Shown here: one piece after another, positions 22,865-32,425 of the stretch | Numbering within the stretch: position 1 is the first letter of the stretch | Layout: the number at the start of each line of letters is the position of its first letter | Assembly (NCBI RefSeq): GCF_000423185.1 | Contig: NZ_KE383985.1 | Location: 86,632-150,631, forward strand | DNA length: 64,000 nt | Source: Inquilinus limosus DSM 16000 | GTDB lineage: Bacteria > Pseudomonadota > Alphaproteobacteria > DSM-16000 > Inquilinaceae | Direction of reading: 5' to 3' | The notes under the pieces: generated by a model | What the model was told of the DNA's origin: nothing | What the model saw: the letters and a program-made list of their open reading frames with translations, nothing else | Databases searched by the model: none | Made by a program: the position numbers and the translations under genes

Positions 22865-22865
<1 letters not shown>
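21975..22865 (+). CDS. cysW: Sulfate ABC transporter permease CysW
   Basis: 296-residue permease with about six helices. Landmarks are [20 protein letters not shown], typical of CysW, and the EAA-type loop [23 protein letters not shown]. The ATG at 21975 overlaps the cysT end by 13 bases, and the stop overlaps the cysA start (TGATG), so the three are translated in step. The longer upstream open frame lies inside cysT and is discarded. Confidence 0.93.
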
Positions 22866-23935
<1,070 letters not shown>

Positions 23936-23970
23936 CAAGGACGGTCCGCGATGCGGATGGACCTGAGTCG

Positions 23971-24097
23971 CCCCTTCACCCGAAATAGCTACGCGATTTC
24001 GACCTCTCCCCAAGGAGAGGTGTAAGAGCGCGGCTCCGCTTCCCTCTCCTTGGGGAGAGGGAGGGGCCCGATGCCGAAGGCGACGGGAGGGTGGGGG
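23971..24097. repeat. Intergenic inverted repeat, family B copy 1
   Basis: About 127 bp. It begins CCCTTCACCCGAAAT, contains the near-palindrome CCTCTCCCCAAGGAGAGG and its partner CCCTCTCCTTGGGGAGAGGG, and ends GGGAGGGTGGGGG. A close copy is at 56433-56566. It fills the gap between the converging cysA and MFS genes. Confidence 0.85.
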
Positions 24098-24117
24098 CTC
24101 GGATCTCTCTGCCGGGA

Positions 24118-25539
24118 TCACTGCCGATCCACTGGCCGCGGCCGGCGGGAGGGGTCGTCGGGCAAGAGGCGCGCCCAGCTGGCGATGCCGGCCAGCCCGG
24201 CGAAGACGGCGCCCAGCGCCAGGGCCAGCGCCGGCCCCTGCGCGCCCGCCAGGCCGAAGCACAGCGCCACCAGCGCCGCGCCGGTGGTCTGCCCCATCAG
24301 CCGGGCCTGGGCGACGATGCCGCTGGCACCGCCGGCACGCTCGGGCGGGGCCGAAGCCAGCAGCGCCTTCTGGTTCGGCGCCTGGAAGAAGCCGAAGCCC
24401 CAGCCGCACAGCGCCATGCGCCAGCAGATGTCGAATACGCCGGGATCCGGCGGCAGTAGGGCCAGCAGCGCCAGGCCGAGGCAGAGGATGAACAGGCCGA
24501 TGCCGCCGAGGACACCGGCGGAGTAGCGGTCGGACAGCCGGCCGGCGATCGGCGCCATGATCGCCACCACCACCGGCCAGGGGGTCATCAAGAGGCCGGT
24601 CTCGACCTCGCTGCGGCCCAGCGTGGCCTGGAAGTAGAAGGGCAGCGCGACGAAGGCCAGGCCCTGAGCGGCGAAGGAGCAGGCGGCGGTGACCGCCGAC
24701 AGAGCGAAGACCGGCCGCCGGAACAGGTCGAGCGGCAGCATCGGCGCCGGGTGCGCCGCCTGCCGACGCACCAGTGCCACGCCGAAAGCGAGAGCGGCGG
24801 CGAGGGCGAGCCCGATCTCCAGCGGCCCGGCCTGGTGCGCGCCCTCGCCGATCGCCAGGATCAGCAGGCCGAAGGCGCCGGCGTTCAGGACGGCGCTGAT
24901 CACGTCGAAGCGGTGGGCCGAGCGCGCGGTGTGCGGCAGGGTCGGCACCGCGACGATCAGCGCGACGATGCCGAGCGGCACGTTCACCGCGAACAGCCAG
25001 GGCCAGGGCGCGACCGACAGGATGCCGGCGGCGACCGTGGGGCCGAGGGCGGAGGACACGGCCACCACCAGGGTGTTGAAGCCGATGCCGCGGCCGAGCG
25101 AGCGGCTGGGATAGCTGAAGCGGATCAGCGCCGCGTTCACGCTCATGATGCCGCTGGCGCCGAAGCCCTGCAGCACCCGCGCCGCGGTCAGGCTGGGCAG
25201 CGACCAGGCGGCGGCGCAGACCAGCGAGGCCACGGTGAACAGGGCCAGGCCGGCGATGTAGATGGTGCGGTAGCCGACGATCTCACCCAGCGCCGCCAGC
25301 GGCAGCAGCGACACCACCACCGCCAGCTGGTAGGCGTTGACGACCCAGACCGAGGCGGCCGGGCTGGCCTGCAGGTCGGCGGCGATGGTCGGCAAGGCGG
25401 TGTTGGCGATGGCGGTGTCCAGCACCGCCATGGCGATGGCGATCGACAGGGTCAGCACCGCGCCGTAGCGGCGCGGCACCGGCAGCCCGTCCGCCGCGGC
25501 CGGTACGGCTGGCACTGGCTGGTTCGTCATCGCACGCAT
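24118..25539 (-). CDS. MFS drug:H+ antiporter, DHA2 type
   Basis: 473-residue membrane protein, mostly hydrophobic, compatible with 12-14 helices. Motifs typical of the DHA2 (EmrB/QacA) family are visible: SIAIAMAVLDTAIANTALPT in helix 1 (motif D1 type), ARVLQGFGASGIMSVNAAL (about 118-136), and GRLSDRYSAGVLGG in the central loop. It probably exports drugs or other toxic compounds by proton exchange; the substrate is unknown. The ATG at 25539 is preferred because AAAGG lies about 8 bases upstream; a GTG at 25542 and an ATG at 25530 are alternatives. It is transcribed alone. Confidence 0.88.
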   Translation of the reverse strand: MRAMTNQPVPAVPAAADGLPVPRRYGAVLTLSIAIAMAVLDTAIANTALPTIAADLQASPAASVWVVNAYQLAVVVSLLPLAALGEIVGYRTIYIAGLALFTVASLVCAAAWSLPSLTAARVLQGFGASGIMSVNAALIRFSYPSRSLGRGIGFNTLVVAVSSALGPTVAAGILSVAPWPWLFAVNVPLGIVALIVAVPTLPHTARSAHRFDVISAVLNAGAFGLLILAIGEGAHQAGPLEIGLALAAALAFGVALVRRQAAHPAPMLPLDLFRRPVFALSAVTAACSFAAQGLAFVALPFYFQATLGRSEVETGLLMTPWPVVVAIMAPIAGRLSDRYSAGVLGGIGLFILCLGLALLALLPPDPGVFDICWRMALCGWGFGFFQAPNQKALLASAPPERAGGASGIVAQARLMGQTTGAALVALCFGLAGAQGPALALALGAVFAGLAGIASWARLLPDDPSRRPRPVDRQ

Positions 25540-25759
25540 CACGGCACCTTTCCGGATCGGCCCCTTCCGGCGGACGCATCATCGCGGCCTGCGGCGGCGG
25601 CGACCAATGCCGTGACGGCGTATCAGCCGGGACGATGCAATCGGTCGCAGCCATGACCCAGGCGCGGGCCGCGCGGCCGGTTCCCTGCCGGATCCGCCGG
25701 GCCGGCCGGGGCCCCGGCGGCGCTACACTGGCGTCGGGACGGATCCCGGGGAGGGCACG

Positions 25760-26179
25760 ATGCATCCGAACGAGATGCTGGTCCGCCGCTGGTTCCAGGA
25801 GGTCTGGAACGAGCGGCGGCTGGAGGCCGCGGACGAGCTCCTGTGCGAGGACTGCGCCGCGACCGACCTGCACAGCGGCGCCGGCCGGTCGCGGGAGGAG
25901 ATGAAGCAGCTCTGCACCAGGCTGCAGCAGGCGATCCCGGACATCACCTTCACGGTCGAGGAGGTGCTGGCCGCCGACGACCGCGTGGCCCTGCGCTGGC
26001 GGGCGCGGGGGTCCGCCGCCGGCCCGGCCGGACCGGTGCCGGTCGACATCGGCGGCCTGTCCTTCGCCCATATCGAGGGCGGCCGGGCGACACGGATCTG
26101 GGACGCCTGGGACAAGCTCGGCCTGCTGCAGCAGCTGGGCCACATCCCGCGCGAGCTGGACCCGGCGGCGATGCTGTGA
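25760..26179 (+). CDS. SnoaL-like polyketide cyclase / ester cyclase family protein
   Basis: 139-residue protein with an NTF2-like fold of the SnoaL/ester-cyclase type: MLVRRWFQEVWNERRLEA at the N-terminus, a central AIPDITFTVEEVLAADDRVALRW strand region, and a C-terminal IEGGRATRIWDAWDKLGLLQQLG, the most conserved part of the family. Most such proteins have no known substrate. Single gene. Divergent from the MFS exporter (220-bp gap) and convergent with the MBL hydrolase across a repeat. Confidence 0.8.
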   Translation: MHPNEMLVRRWFQEVWNERRLEAADELLCEDCAATDLHSGAGRSREEMKQLCTRLQQAIPDITFTVEEVLAADDRVALRWRARGSAAGPAGPVPVDIGGLSFAHIEGGRATRIWDAWDKLGLLQQLGHIPRELDPAAML

Positions 26180-26220
26180 TGCCAGCGGCCGCCCTGGAGA
26201 CCGACCTCTCCAGACCCTTC

Positions 26221-26302
26221 CGTCATGGCGAGGCGCGTAGCGCCGTGGCCATCCAGCAGCACACCCCCGGATGGCCACGCCCCTTCGGGGCTCGCCATGA
26301 CG
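26221..26302. repeat. Intergenic inverted repeat, family C
   Basis: 82 bp with perfect 12-bp ends: CGTCATGGCGAG and CTCGCCATGACG. Inner segments GTGGCCATCC and GGATGGCCAC also pair, so the whole element can fold into one long hairpin. It lies between the converging SnoaL-like and MBL genes. Only one copy is in the window. Confidence 0.85.
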
Positions 26303-26348
26303 GGTCAATAGTTCCGGCCGCTGCTATGACCCCTCAAAGACCGATCTC

Positions 26349-27317
26349 TCAGGGCTGCCAGAAGGCGGGCACGAACTCGTAGCCATCGCCGACCCGGCCG
26401 ACATGGCCGATGCCGGGGAAGGCCAGATGCGCGCCGGCGATCAGGACCCGGTCGGCGGCGACCCGGTCCAGCACCCGCTTGCGGCTGGCGATCGCGGCCT
26501 GCTGGTCGACGTCGAAGTTGATCGCCCAGTCCGGCTTGGCGAATTGCAGCGCCGCGGCGTGCACGATGTCGCCCCAGATCAGCAGCCGGTCGTCGCCCGA
26601 CGTCACCTCGATCATGCTGTGGCCGGGGGTGTGGCCCGGCGCGGCCAGGACACGGATGCCGGGCGCGATCTCGGCCTCCTTGCCGAAGCGGGTGAGGCGG
26701 TCGCCGGCATAGGGCTTCACCGCCGCCCGGGCCATGGCGAAGAACGGATGCACCTCGGCCGGAGCGCGGGACAGGATGCCGTCATCGGTCCAGAAGCCGT
26801 ATTCCGCCTCGGCCACCGCCAGCTCGGCCTTGCCGAAGACGGCGGCGCCGGCGGGGTCGATCAGGCCGTTGGCGTGGTCCGGATGCATATGGGTCAGCAC
26901 CACCAGGTCGACATCGGCGGGGTCGACGCCGACGGCCTTGAGGTTGGCGCCGACCTTGCCGAGCGACGGCCCCATCGCCGCGGCGGTGCCGGTGTCGATC
27001 AGCACCAGCCGGTCGCCGGTGTTGACCAGATAGGCGTTGACCGCGGTCGGGATGGCCGCGGGCGGCTGGAAGGCCCGCTGCAGCAGCGCCTCGGCCCCGG
27101 CGCGGTCGGCGGCGGGGAACTGGTCGAGCGTGATGTTCAGCATCCCGTCGTTGATGCTGGTCACCTCGAAGGCGCCGACCTTGAAGCGGTAGAGGCCGGG
27201 AACCTGCCCGGCAGGCGGGACCGCCCGCGCCAGAACAGGCTGCGGTAGGGAGGCGAGCAGGGGCAGGGCCGGGGCGGCGAGCGCCGCGGCCAGGACATGG
27301 CGGCGGGTGAGCGACAT
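26349..27317 (-). CDS. Exported metallo-beta-lactamase-fold hydrolase
   Basis: 322 residues. The N-terminus has a twin-arginine-type signal (TRRHVLAAALAAPALPLL, cleavage near residue 31). The MBL fold is clear: HMHPDH in VLTHMHPDHANG (zinc-binding HxHxDH), GHTPGHSM for the next ligand, and IWGDIVHA with the bridging aspartate. Such proteins include lactonases and other hydrolases; the substrate cannot be told. It would act in the periplasm. Monocistronic, convergent with the SnoaL-like gene. Confidence 0.85.
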   Translation of the reverse strand: MSLTRRHVLAAALAAPALPLLASLPQPVLARAVPPAGQVPGLYRFKVGAFEVTSINDGMLNITLDQFPAADRAGAEALLQRAFQPPAAIPTAVNAYLVNTGDRLVLIDTGTAAAMGPSLGKVGANLKAVGVDPADVDLVVLTHMHPDHANGLIDPAGAAVFGKAELAVAEAEYGFWTDDGILSRAPAEVHPFFAMARAAVKPYAGDRLTRFGKEAEIAPGIRVLAAPGHTPGHSMIEVTSGDDRLLIWGDIVHAAALQFAKPDWAINFDVDQQAAIASRKRVLDRVAADRVLIAGAHLAFPGIGHVGRVGDGYEFVPAFWQP

Positions 27318-27409
27318 GAAAGGCCTCCGAATGGGTCGTGATGACCCGACCCGGGGAGGCTAACCGAAACGCAGCGCGAACGCAGCGGAAACGAATCGGG
27401 GGCGCAAGC

Positions 27410-27721
27410 CTAGGGCAGCTTGCCCGTGGGCGGGTGCACGGTGCGGAAGGCCGCGACCAGGCCGGCGGCCTCGCTGCGCGTCGCCAGGCTGATCCGCGGC
27501 TTGCCGGCGGCGATGTCGGCCTTGAGGTCCCTCAGCAGCGCGTCGATCCGGCCGAGCAGCTCCTCATGGTTCAGCCCGGCCCGCTCATGCTCGACGCTGC
27601 GCTCGTCGGAGACGGTCTGGAACAGGGAGCCGAGCCAGTCCACCAGCTCGTCGGCGCGGCTGAACAGCTTCTGCCGGCCGTCCTCCTCATAGACGATCAC
27701 CGGCTCGATCTCGGTCGCCAT
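27410..27721 (-). CDS. Hypothetical protein
   Basis: 103 residues with no recognised domain: soluble, mixed charge, no signal or membrane segment. It opens MATEIEPVIVYEEDGRQKLF and has two probable helices (about 22-38 and 46-72). The reading frame is free of stops, has the base usage of its neighbours, and ends TAG at 27410. It lies downstream of lepA (gap 90 bp) and upstream of the MBL gene on the same strand. Probably a real gene, but function is unknown. Confidence 0.6.
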   Translation of the reverse strand: MATEIEPVIVYEEDGRQKLFSRADELVDWLGSLFQTVSDERSVEHERAGLNHEELLGRIDALLRDLKADIAAGKPRISLATRSEAAGLVAAFRTVHPPTGKLP

Positions 27722-27811
27722 GGCGCAGCCCTCCCGGGAGTTGCGGTCCGCATCGCGGGCGATGCCTGAATTGCAACAGCGGGACGGGGCAACGGTTCCG
27801 CAGCCTGCGGG

Positions 27812-29620
27812 CTACTGGTCCCCCATCTTCAGCGCGGCGATGAAGGCGCTCTGCGGGATCTCGACCTCGCCGAACTGGCGCATCCGCTTCTTGCCTTCCT
27901 TCTGCTTGTCCAGCAGCTTGCGCTTGCGGCTGACGTCGCCGCCATAGCACTTGGCCAGCACGTCCTTGCGCAGGGCGGAGATCGATTCGCGGGCGATCAC
28001 CTTGCCGCCGATCGCCGCCTGGATGGCGATCTTGAACAGCTGCTTCGGGATCAGGTCCTTCAGCCGCTCGCACAGGTGCCGGCCGCGGCGGTCGGCCTGG
28101 CTGCGATGGACGATCATCGCCAGCGCGTCGACCGGCTCCTGGTTCACCAGGATCGACAGCTTCACCAGGTCGCCCTCGCGGTAGCTGTCGATCTGGTAGT
28201 CGAAGCTGGCATAGCCGCGGCTGATCGACTTGAGGCGGTCGTAGAAGTCGAACACCACCTCGTTCAGCGGCAGGCGGTAGACCAGCATGGCCCGGCCGCC
28301 GACATAGGTCATCTCCACCTGCTCGCCGCGCCGCTCGGTGCACAGCTGCAGGATGCCGCCGAGATACTCGTCCGGCAGCATGATCGTGGCCTTGATCCAG
28401 GGCTCCTCGATCCGGTCGATCTTCATCACGTCCGGCATGTCGGCCGGGTTGTGCAGGTCCAGCACCGACCCGTCGGTCAGGTGCAGCTTGTAGACCACCG
28501 ACGGCGCGGTGGTGATCAGGTCGAGGTCGAACTCGCGCTCCAGCCGCTCCTGGATGATCTCGAGGTGCAGCAGGCCCAGGAAGCCGCAGCGGAAGCCGAA
28601 GCCCAGCGCGGCCGAGGTCTCGGCCTCGAAATGGAAGCTGGCGTCGTTGAGGGCGAGCTTGCCCAGGCTGTCGCGCAGCCGCTCGAAATCGCCGGAATCG
28701 GTCGGGAACAGGCCGCACCAGACCACCGGGACCGAGGGCTTGAAGCCGGGCAGCGGCGCCTCGGCCGGGCGGCGGTCCTCGGTGATGGTGTCGCCGACCT
28801 TGGTCTCGACGATCTCCTTGATCCCGGCGGTGACGAAGCCGACCTCGCCGGGGCCGAGCTCGCGCACCTGCACCGCCTTCGGCGTGAAGTAGCCGACGCG
28901 GTCGAGCTCGCGCGCCGCGCCGGTCGCCATGAAGCGGATCTTCTGGCCGACCTTCAGCGTGCCCTCGACCACCCGCACCAGGATGACGACGCCGAGATAG
29001 GGGTCGTACCAGCTGTCGATCAGCAGCGCCTTGAGCGGGGCGGTCGGGTCGGCCTGCTTCGGCGGCGGCAGGCGGTGGACGATCGCCTCCAGCACATCGT
29101 CGATGCCGAGGCCGGTCTTGGCCGAGATCGGCACCGCGTCCGACGCGTCGAGGCCGATCACGTCCTCGATCTGCTGCTTCACCCGCTCCGGCTCCGCCGC
29201 CGGCAGGTCGATCTTGTTGAGGACCGGCACCACCTCGTGGTTGGCGTCGATCGCCTGGTAGACATTGGCCAGGGTCTGCGCCTCGACACCCTGCGAGGCA
29301 TCGACCACCAGCAGCGAGCCCTCGCAGGCGGCGAGCGACCGGCTGACCTCGTAGGCGAAGTCGACATGGCCGGGCGTGTCCATCAGGTTCAGCTGATAGG
29401 TCTCGCCGTCGCGGGCGGTGTAGGTCAGGCGCACGGTCTGCGCCTTGATGGTGATGCCCCGCTCCCGTTCGATGTCCATCGAGTCCAGGAGCTGCGCCTT
29501 CATCTCGCGCTGCTCGATGCCGCCACAGCGCTCGATCAGCCGGTCCGCCAGGGTGGATTTGCCGTGGTCGATATGGGCGATGATCGAGAAGTTGCGGATA
29601 TGGTCCTGGGGAAAGCTCAT
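27812..29620 (-). CDS. lepA: Elongation factor 4 (LepA)
   Basis: 602-residue ribosome-dependent GTPase that can back-translocate or remodel stalled ribosomes. The G motifs are AHIDHGKST (G1), DTPGHVDF (G3) and NKIDLP (G4), all in the first 140 residues. EF-G-like domains II, III and V follow, and the LepA-specific C-terminal domain ends with [20 protein letters not shown]. Full length for the family. The ATG at 29620 starts [20 protein letters not shown]. Downstream of the atp operon and separated from it by a terminator hairpin. Confidence 0.97.
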   Translation of the reverse strand: MSFPQDHIRNFSIIAHIDHGKSTLADRLIERCGGIEQREMKAQLLDSMDIERERGITIKAQTVRLTYTARDGETYQLNLMDTPGHVDFAYEVSRSLAACEGSLLVVDASQGVEAQTLANVYQAIDANHEVVPVLNKIDLPAAEPERVKQQIEDVIGLDASDAVPISAKTGLGIDDVLEAIVHRLPPPKQADPTAPLKALLIDSWYDPYLGVVILVRVVEGTLKVGQKIRFMATGAARELDRVGYFTPKAVQVRELGPGEVGFVTAGIKEIVETKVGDTITEDRRPAEAPLPGFKPSVPVVWCGLFPTDSGDFERLRDSLGKLALNDASFHFEAETSAALGFGFRCGFLGLLHLEIIQERLEREFDLDLITTAPSVVYKLHLTDGSVLDLHNPADMPDVMKIDRIEEPWIKATIMLPDEYLGGILQLCTERRGEQVEMTYVGGRAMLVYRLPLNEVVFDFYDRLKSISRGYASFDYQIDSYREGDLVKLSILVNQEPVDALAMIVHRSQADRRGRHLCERLKDLIPKQLFKIAIQAAIGGKVIARESISALRKDVLAKCYGGDVSRKRKLLDKQKEGKKRMRQFGEVEIPQSAFIAALKMGDQ

Positions 29621-29679
29621 CGCATGCGCCTGGAGACGTGATCGGCCCGGACCATAAGGGCAGCGGGCCCAAAGCGAAA

Positions 29680-29701
29680 GGGCCCGGTCGAAACCGGGCC
29701 C
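29680..29701 (-). terminator. Intrinsic terminator of the atp operon
   Basis: Perfect 9-bp stem GGGCCCGGT/ACCGGGCCC closed by a four-base loop that reads TTCG on the minus strand, a very stable tetraloop. It is followed on that strand by TTTCGCTTT. It lies 26 bp after the atpF stop and 60 bp before lepA. Confidence 0.8.
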
Positions 29702-29726
29702 GTCCGTGTCTTAGATTCGGCAGGGA

Positions 29727-30326
29727 TCAGTGCAGCTTGCCGCCGAGATCCGCGATCGCGTCGTCGATCAGCGCCGACCCCTTGGCCGGGTCGGCGGCGA
29801 GCTGCCGGCCGACCAGGTCACGGGCGGCCGTGACGGCGACGCCGACCGCGGTCGACCGAACCTCGGCCAGCGCCTGGGCCTCGGCCTGGGCGATGCGCTC
29901 CAGCGCCATGGCCTCGCGCCGCTTCATCGCCTCCTCGATGTCCACCGCCGCCTTCTCGCGCAGGCGCTGGGCATCGTGCTTGGCGCGCTCGATGATCGCC
30001 GCGGCCTCGGCCGCCGCCTCGCGCTGGCGCGCCTGCGCCTGGGCGAGATGGCCTTCGGCCTCGCTGCGCAGCCGCTCCGCCTCCGCCAGATCCTCGCGGA
30101 TCCGCTCGGTGCGCTTGTCGACCACCCCGAGGATGGCCGAGCGGGCCTTCACCGCCAGCAGCACCAGGAGCAGGACCAGCGCCGCGGCCAGCACCCATTC
30201 GACCGCGCCGTGGGTGTCTTCCTCGGCGTGCTCGATATGCTGGAGCTCGGTCTGGGCGTGGCCCGCATCCTGGGCGTGCGCGGCGCCGATGAAGACCTCG
30301 TTCGCGATGATGTCGAGAACGCTCAT
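29727..30326 (-). CDS. atpF: ATP synthase F0 subunit b
   Basis: 199 residues. A membrane helix (about 44-63, VEWVLAAALVLLLVLLAVKA) is followed by a long charged helix (residues 70-170, rich in Ala/Glu/Arg) that forms the peripheral stalk. The first 40 residues are a longer leader than in E. coli AtpF, as is common in alphaproteobacterial b subunits. The stop of the b' gene and this start overlap by 4 bases. Last gene of atpI-B-E-b'-b. The catalytic F1 genes are not in the window. Confidence 0.93.
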   Translation of the reverse strand: MSVLDIIANEVFIGAAHAQDAGHAQTELQHIEHAEEDTHGAVEWVLAAALVLLLVLLAVKARSAILGVVDKRTERIREDLAEAERLRSEAEGHLAQAQARQREAAAEAAAIIERAKHDAQRLREKAAVDIEEAMKRREAMALERIAQAEAQALAEVRSTAVGVAVTAARDLVGRQLAADPAKGSALIDDAIADLGGKLH

Positions 30327-30814
30327 CGGGCCCCTCCCAGCGCGCCGTCGACCGCGGCGGTGACCGTGGCCTGGTCCGGCGCCGTGCCGGTCAGCTTGGC
30401 GGCCAGAACGCCGGCCACCTCGGTCGCGATGTCGCGGGCGTCGGCCTTCAGATCGGCGCGGATCTTGCCGATCCGGGCCTCGGCCTCGGCGGTCCGGGCG
30501 GCGAGCTCCGCGGCGAAGGCGGCCTGGCGGCGCGCCGTCAGCTCCGCGATCTCCTGATTCGCGGCGGCGATGGCGGCCTGGGCCTCGCCCCGAGCCTTGG
30601 CCAGCGCGGCCTCATAGGCCTGGCTGACCGTTTCGGTCTCGTTGCGCACGGCCTCGGCCCGCTCCAGATCGCCGGCGATCTTGGCGGCGCGCTGGTCGAT
30701 CGTCTCCGCCAGCCGCGGCAGCAGCCGGCGCGACAAGAGCCAGTACAGAGCGATGAAGACGACCGCGAGCCAGAACAGCTGCGACGCAAACCACTCGGGA
30801 TTGAACTGTGGCAT
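30323..30814 (-). CDS. atpF2: ATP synthase F0 subunit b'
   Basis: 163 residues. Membrane helix near residues 9-27 (ASQLFWLAVVFIALYWLL), followed by PRLAETIDQRAAKIAGDLERAE, typical of b', then a long charged helix. Together with AtpF it makes a heterodimeric b/b' stalk, a feature of photosynthetic bacteria and Alphaproteobacteria. It starts 73 bp after the atpE stop, with a hairpin between, and overlaps atpF by 4 bases. Confidence 0.92.
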   Translation of the reverse strand: MPQFNPEWFASQLFWLAVVFIALYWLLSRRLLPRLAETIDQRAAKIAGDLERAEAVRNETETVSQAYEAALAKARGEAQAAIAAANQEIAELTARRQAAFAAELAARTAEAEARIGKIRADLKADARDIATEVAGVLAAKLTGTAPDQATVTAAVDGALGGAR

Positions 30815-30829
30815 CCGACTCCCCCTGCC

Positions 30830-30865
30830 GGGCCGGCCCCGGGCCGCTAGGGCTGCGGCCGGCCC
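30830..30865 (-). promoter_or_regulatory. Hairpin between atpE and the b' gene
   Basis: Perfect 9-bp arms GGGCCGGCC (30830-30838) and GGCCGGCCC (30857-30865) around an 18-base loop, in the 73-bp gap after atpE. There is no T tract, so it is not a plain terminator. It could protect the atpE message 3' end or weaken readthrough, fitting the need for many c subunits per enzyme (inference). Confidence 0.55.
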
Positions 30866-30887
30866 ATGACGTTAGGCAGCGAGATCG

Positions 30888-31112
30888 TCAGGCGAACAGC
30901 GCGATCAGCGCGACGATCAGCGCGAACAGCGCGATGGCTTCCGTCACGGCGAAGCCGATCCAGATGCTGGCGCCGATCTCTTCCTTGGCCGCCGGGTTGC
31001 GGGCGAGCGCGCCGATGTAGCTGGCCCAGACGTTGCCCACGCCGATGCCGGCGCCGATCATGCCGATCGCAGCGAGGCCCGCGCCGATGAACTTGGCAGC
31101 TTCGAGTTCCAT
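30888..31112 (-). CDS. atpE: ATP synthase F0 subunit c
   Basis: 74-residue hairpin of two membrane helices that forms the rotating proton ring. Helix 1 carries the glycine repeat GAGIGVGN, and helix 2 carries the essential proton-binding carboxylate E58 in FAVTEAIALF. The polar loop is ARNPAAKEEI. Glutamate at the proton site is usual for Alphaproteobacteria. The ribosome site AAGGAAGAG directly upstream is strong, in keeping with high expression. Confidence 0.97.
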   Translation of the reverse strand: MELEAAKFIGAGLAAIGMIGAGIGVGNVWASYIGALARNPAAKEEIGASIWIGFAVTEAIALFALIVALIALFA

Positions 31113-31175
31113 TTTCTCTTCCTTCGTGGATGGGTTCTGGTGGTTGGACCGGAACGGTTCGCGGGCTGCGATCCG

Positions 31176-31895
31176 TCAGTGGAGGTGCAGCGCGTCGTGC
31201 AGGTAGACGCAGCTGAGGATGGTGAAGATGTAGGCCTGCAGCACGGCGATGAAGAGCTCGAGCAGCGTCAGCGGCACCAGGAAGGCGAAGGGCACGATGC
31301 CGCCGATGCCGAGGGCGATGACGAAGCCGCCGATGACCTTCAGCAGCACGTGGCCGACCGTCATGTTGGCGAACAGTCGGACGGAGAGGCTGATCGGCCG
31401 CGACAGGTAGGAGATCAGCTCGACCGGCACCAGGATCACCGCGGTCCACAGGGGCGCGCCGTGCGGGAAGAACATCCGCAGGTAGCCGGCGCCGTGCCGC
31501 GCGAAGCCGATCACCGTGACGCCCAGGAACACCACGAAGGCCAGGGCGAAGGTGACGATGATGTGGCTGGTGAAGGTGAAGGTGCCGGGAATGATCCCGA
31601 TCACGTTGCCGAACAGGATGAAGATGAACAGCGTGAAGATGAAGGGGAAGTATTTCATCCCCTCCTTGCCGGCGTTGTCGCGGATCATGTTGGCGACAAG
31701 CTCGTACAGCATCTCGGCGAAGGACTGCACCCGGCCCGGGACCAGGGCGCCGCGGGCGCCGAAGAACAGCACCGCCGAAGCGACGCCGGCGGCGATCACC
31801 ATGAACAGCGACGAGTTGGTGAAGGAGAGATCCAGGCCGCCGATGTCGACGTGCAGGATCTTCTGGATCTGGAACTGCTCGGTTGGCGACGCCAC
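31176..31895 (-). CDS. atpB: ATP synthase F0 subunit a
   Basis: 239-residue membrane protein with the proton half-channels. Landmarks include SLSVRLFANMTVGH with the essential arginine and the C-terminal LFIAVLQAYIFTILSCVYL helix that faces the c ring. About five to six helices. GTG start at 31895, directly after the atpI stop and with GGAG upstream. Second gene of the F0 operon. Confidence 0.96.
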   Translation of the reverse strand: MASPTEQFQIQKILHVDIGGLDLSFTNSSLFMVIAAGVASAVLFFGARGALVPGRVQSFAEMLYELVANMIRDNAGKEGMKYFPFIFTLFIFILFGNVIGIIPGTFTFTSHIIVTFALAFVVFLGVTVIGFARHGAGYLRMFFPHGAPLWTAVILVPVELISYLSRPISLSVRLFANMTVGHVLLKVIGGFVIALGIGGIVPFAFLVPLTLLELFIAVLQAYIFTILSCVYLHDALHLH

Positions 31896-31898
31896 GCC

Positions 31899-32270
31899 TT
31901 ATCTCCCGCCCCGGTTTCGCTCCGCCTGTTCGGCGGCCCGCTTCGCCTTCGCCGCCCGGTCCAGCTCCATGCCGGTCCGGTAGACATTCATCAAGCCGGC
32001 CGTCGCACCCAGGATGAAGAACAGAATCAACAACCAGGGCCGCGTGCCGAGCCATCGGTCGAGACCCCAGCCGATTCCGGCGCCGACCACGATCGCGGCG
32101 AGCAGCTCGACCGCGATTCGGAAGCCGGCGGCCATGCCAGCACGGCCGACATCGCGCCCGTCATCCCCGCCCTTCGCCTCGCGCCCCGCCCCCGGCAGCT
32201 TCGACTTCGCCTCCTTCAGGCGGCGGTCGAAATCCGAAAGCGGCGGCGGGTTCTGGTCGTTCTGGGTCAC
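31899..32270 (-). CDS. atpI: ATP synthase accessory protein AtpI
   Basis: 123 residues with a soluble N-terminal third (LSDFDRRLKEAKSKL, an AtpI/AtpZ hallmark) and two membrane helices (RIAVELLAAIVVGAGIGWGL and LLILFFILGATAGLMNVYR). AtpI helps assemble the c ring and is linked to Mg2+ uptake in some bacteria. The start is ambiguous: the GTG at 32270 is chosen because AAAGGG lies about 11 bases upstream, while the GTG at 32282 has none; a TTG at 32312 is unlikely. First gene of the F0 operon; TAA stop overlaps the atpB ribosome site. Confidence 0.88.
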   Translation of the reverse strand: MTQNDQNPPPLSDFDRRLKEAKSKLPGAGREAKGGDDGRDVGRAGMAAGFRIAVELLAAIVVGAGIGWGLDRWLGTRPWLLILFFILGATAGLMNVYRTGMELDRAAKAKRAAEQAERNRGGR

Positions 32271-32425
32271 GTCGTCGGACACCCTTTCGGGCGGCGGCCA
32301 CCCCCACCTCAAGCGGCGCGCACCTTAGTGACGGTGCGGTGTTCCGTCAAGGCGACAAACGGACGGCGAAACCGGCCGGTTCCGCGGCGCTGGCCGCGGC
32401 CCGCTCCGCCGGGCTAGAGTCGGTC

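Noticed and set aside
23971-24097. Possible CRISPR array from repeated CTCTCCC and GGGAGAGG blocks
   Set aside because: Only one inverted unit per site with no regular repeat-spacer pattern; it is an intergenic palindrome.
28076-29641. 521-residue plus-strand open frame
   Set aside because: Antisense to lepA, which is fully supported by GTPase motifs.
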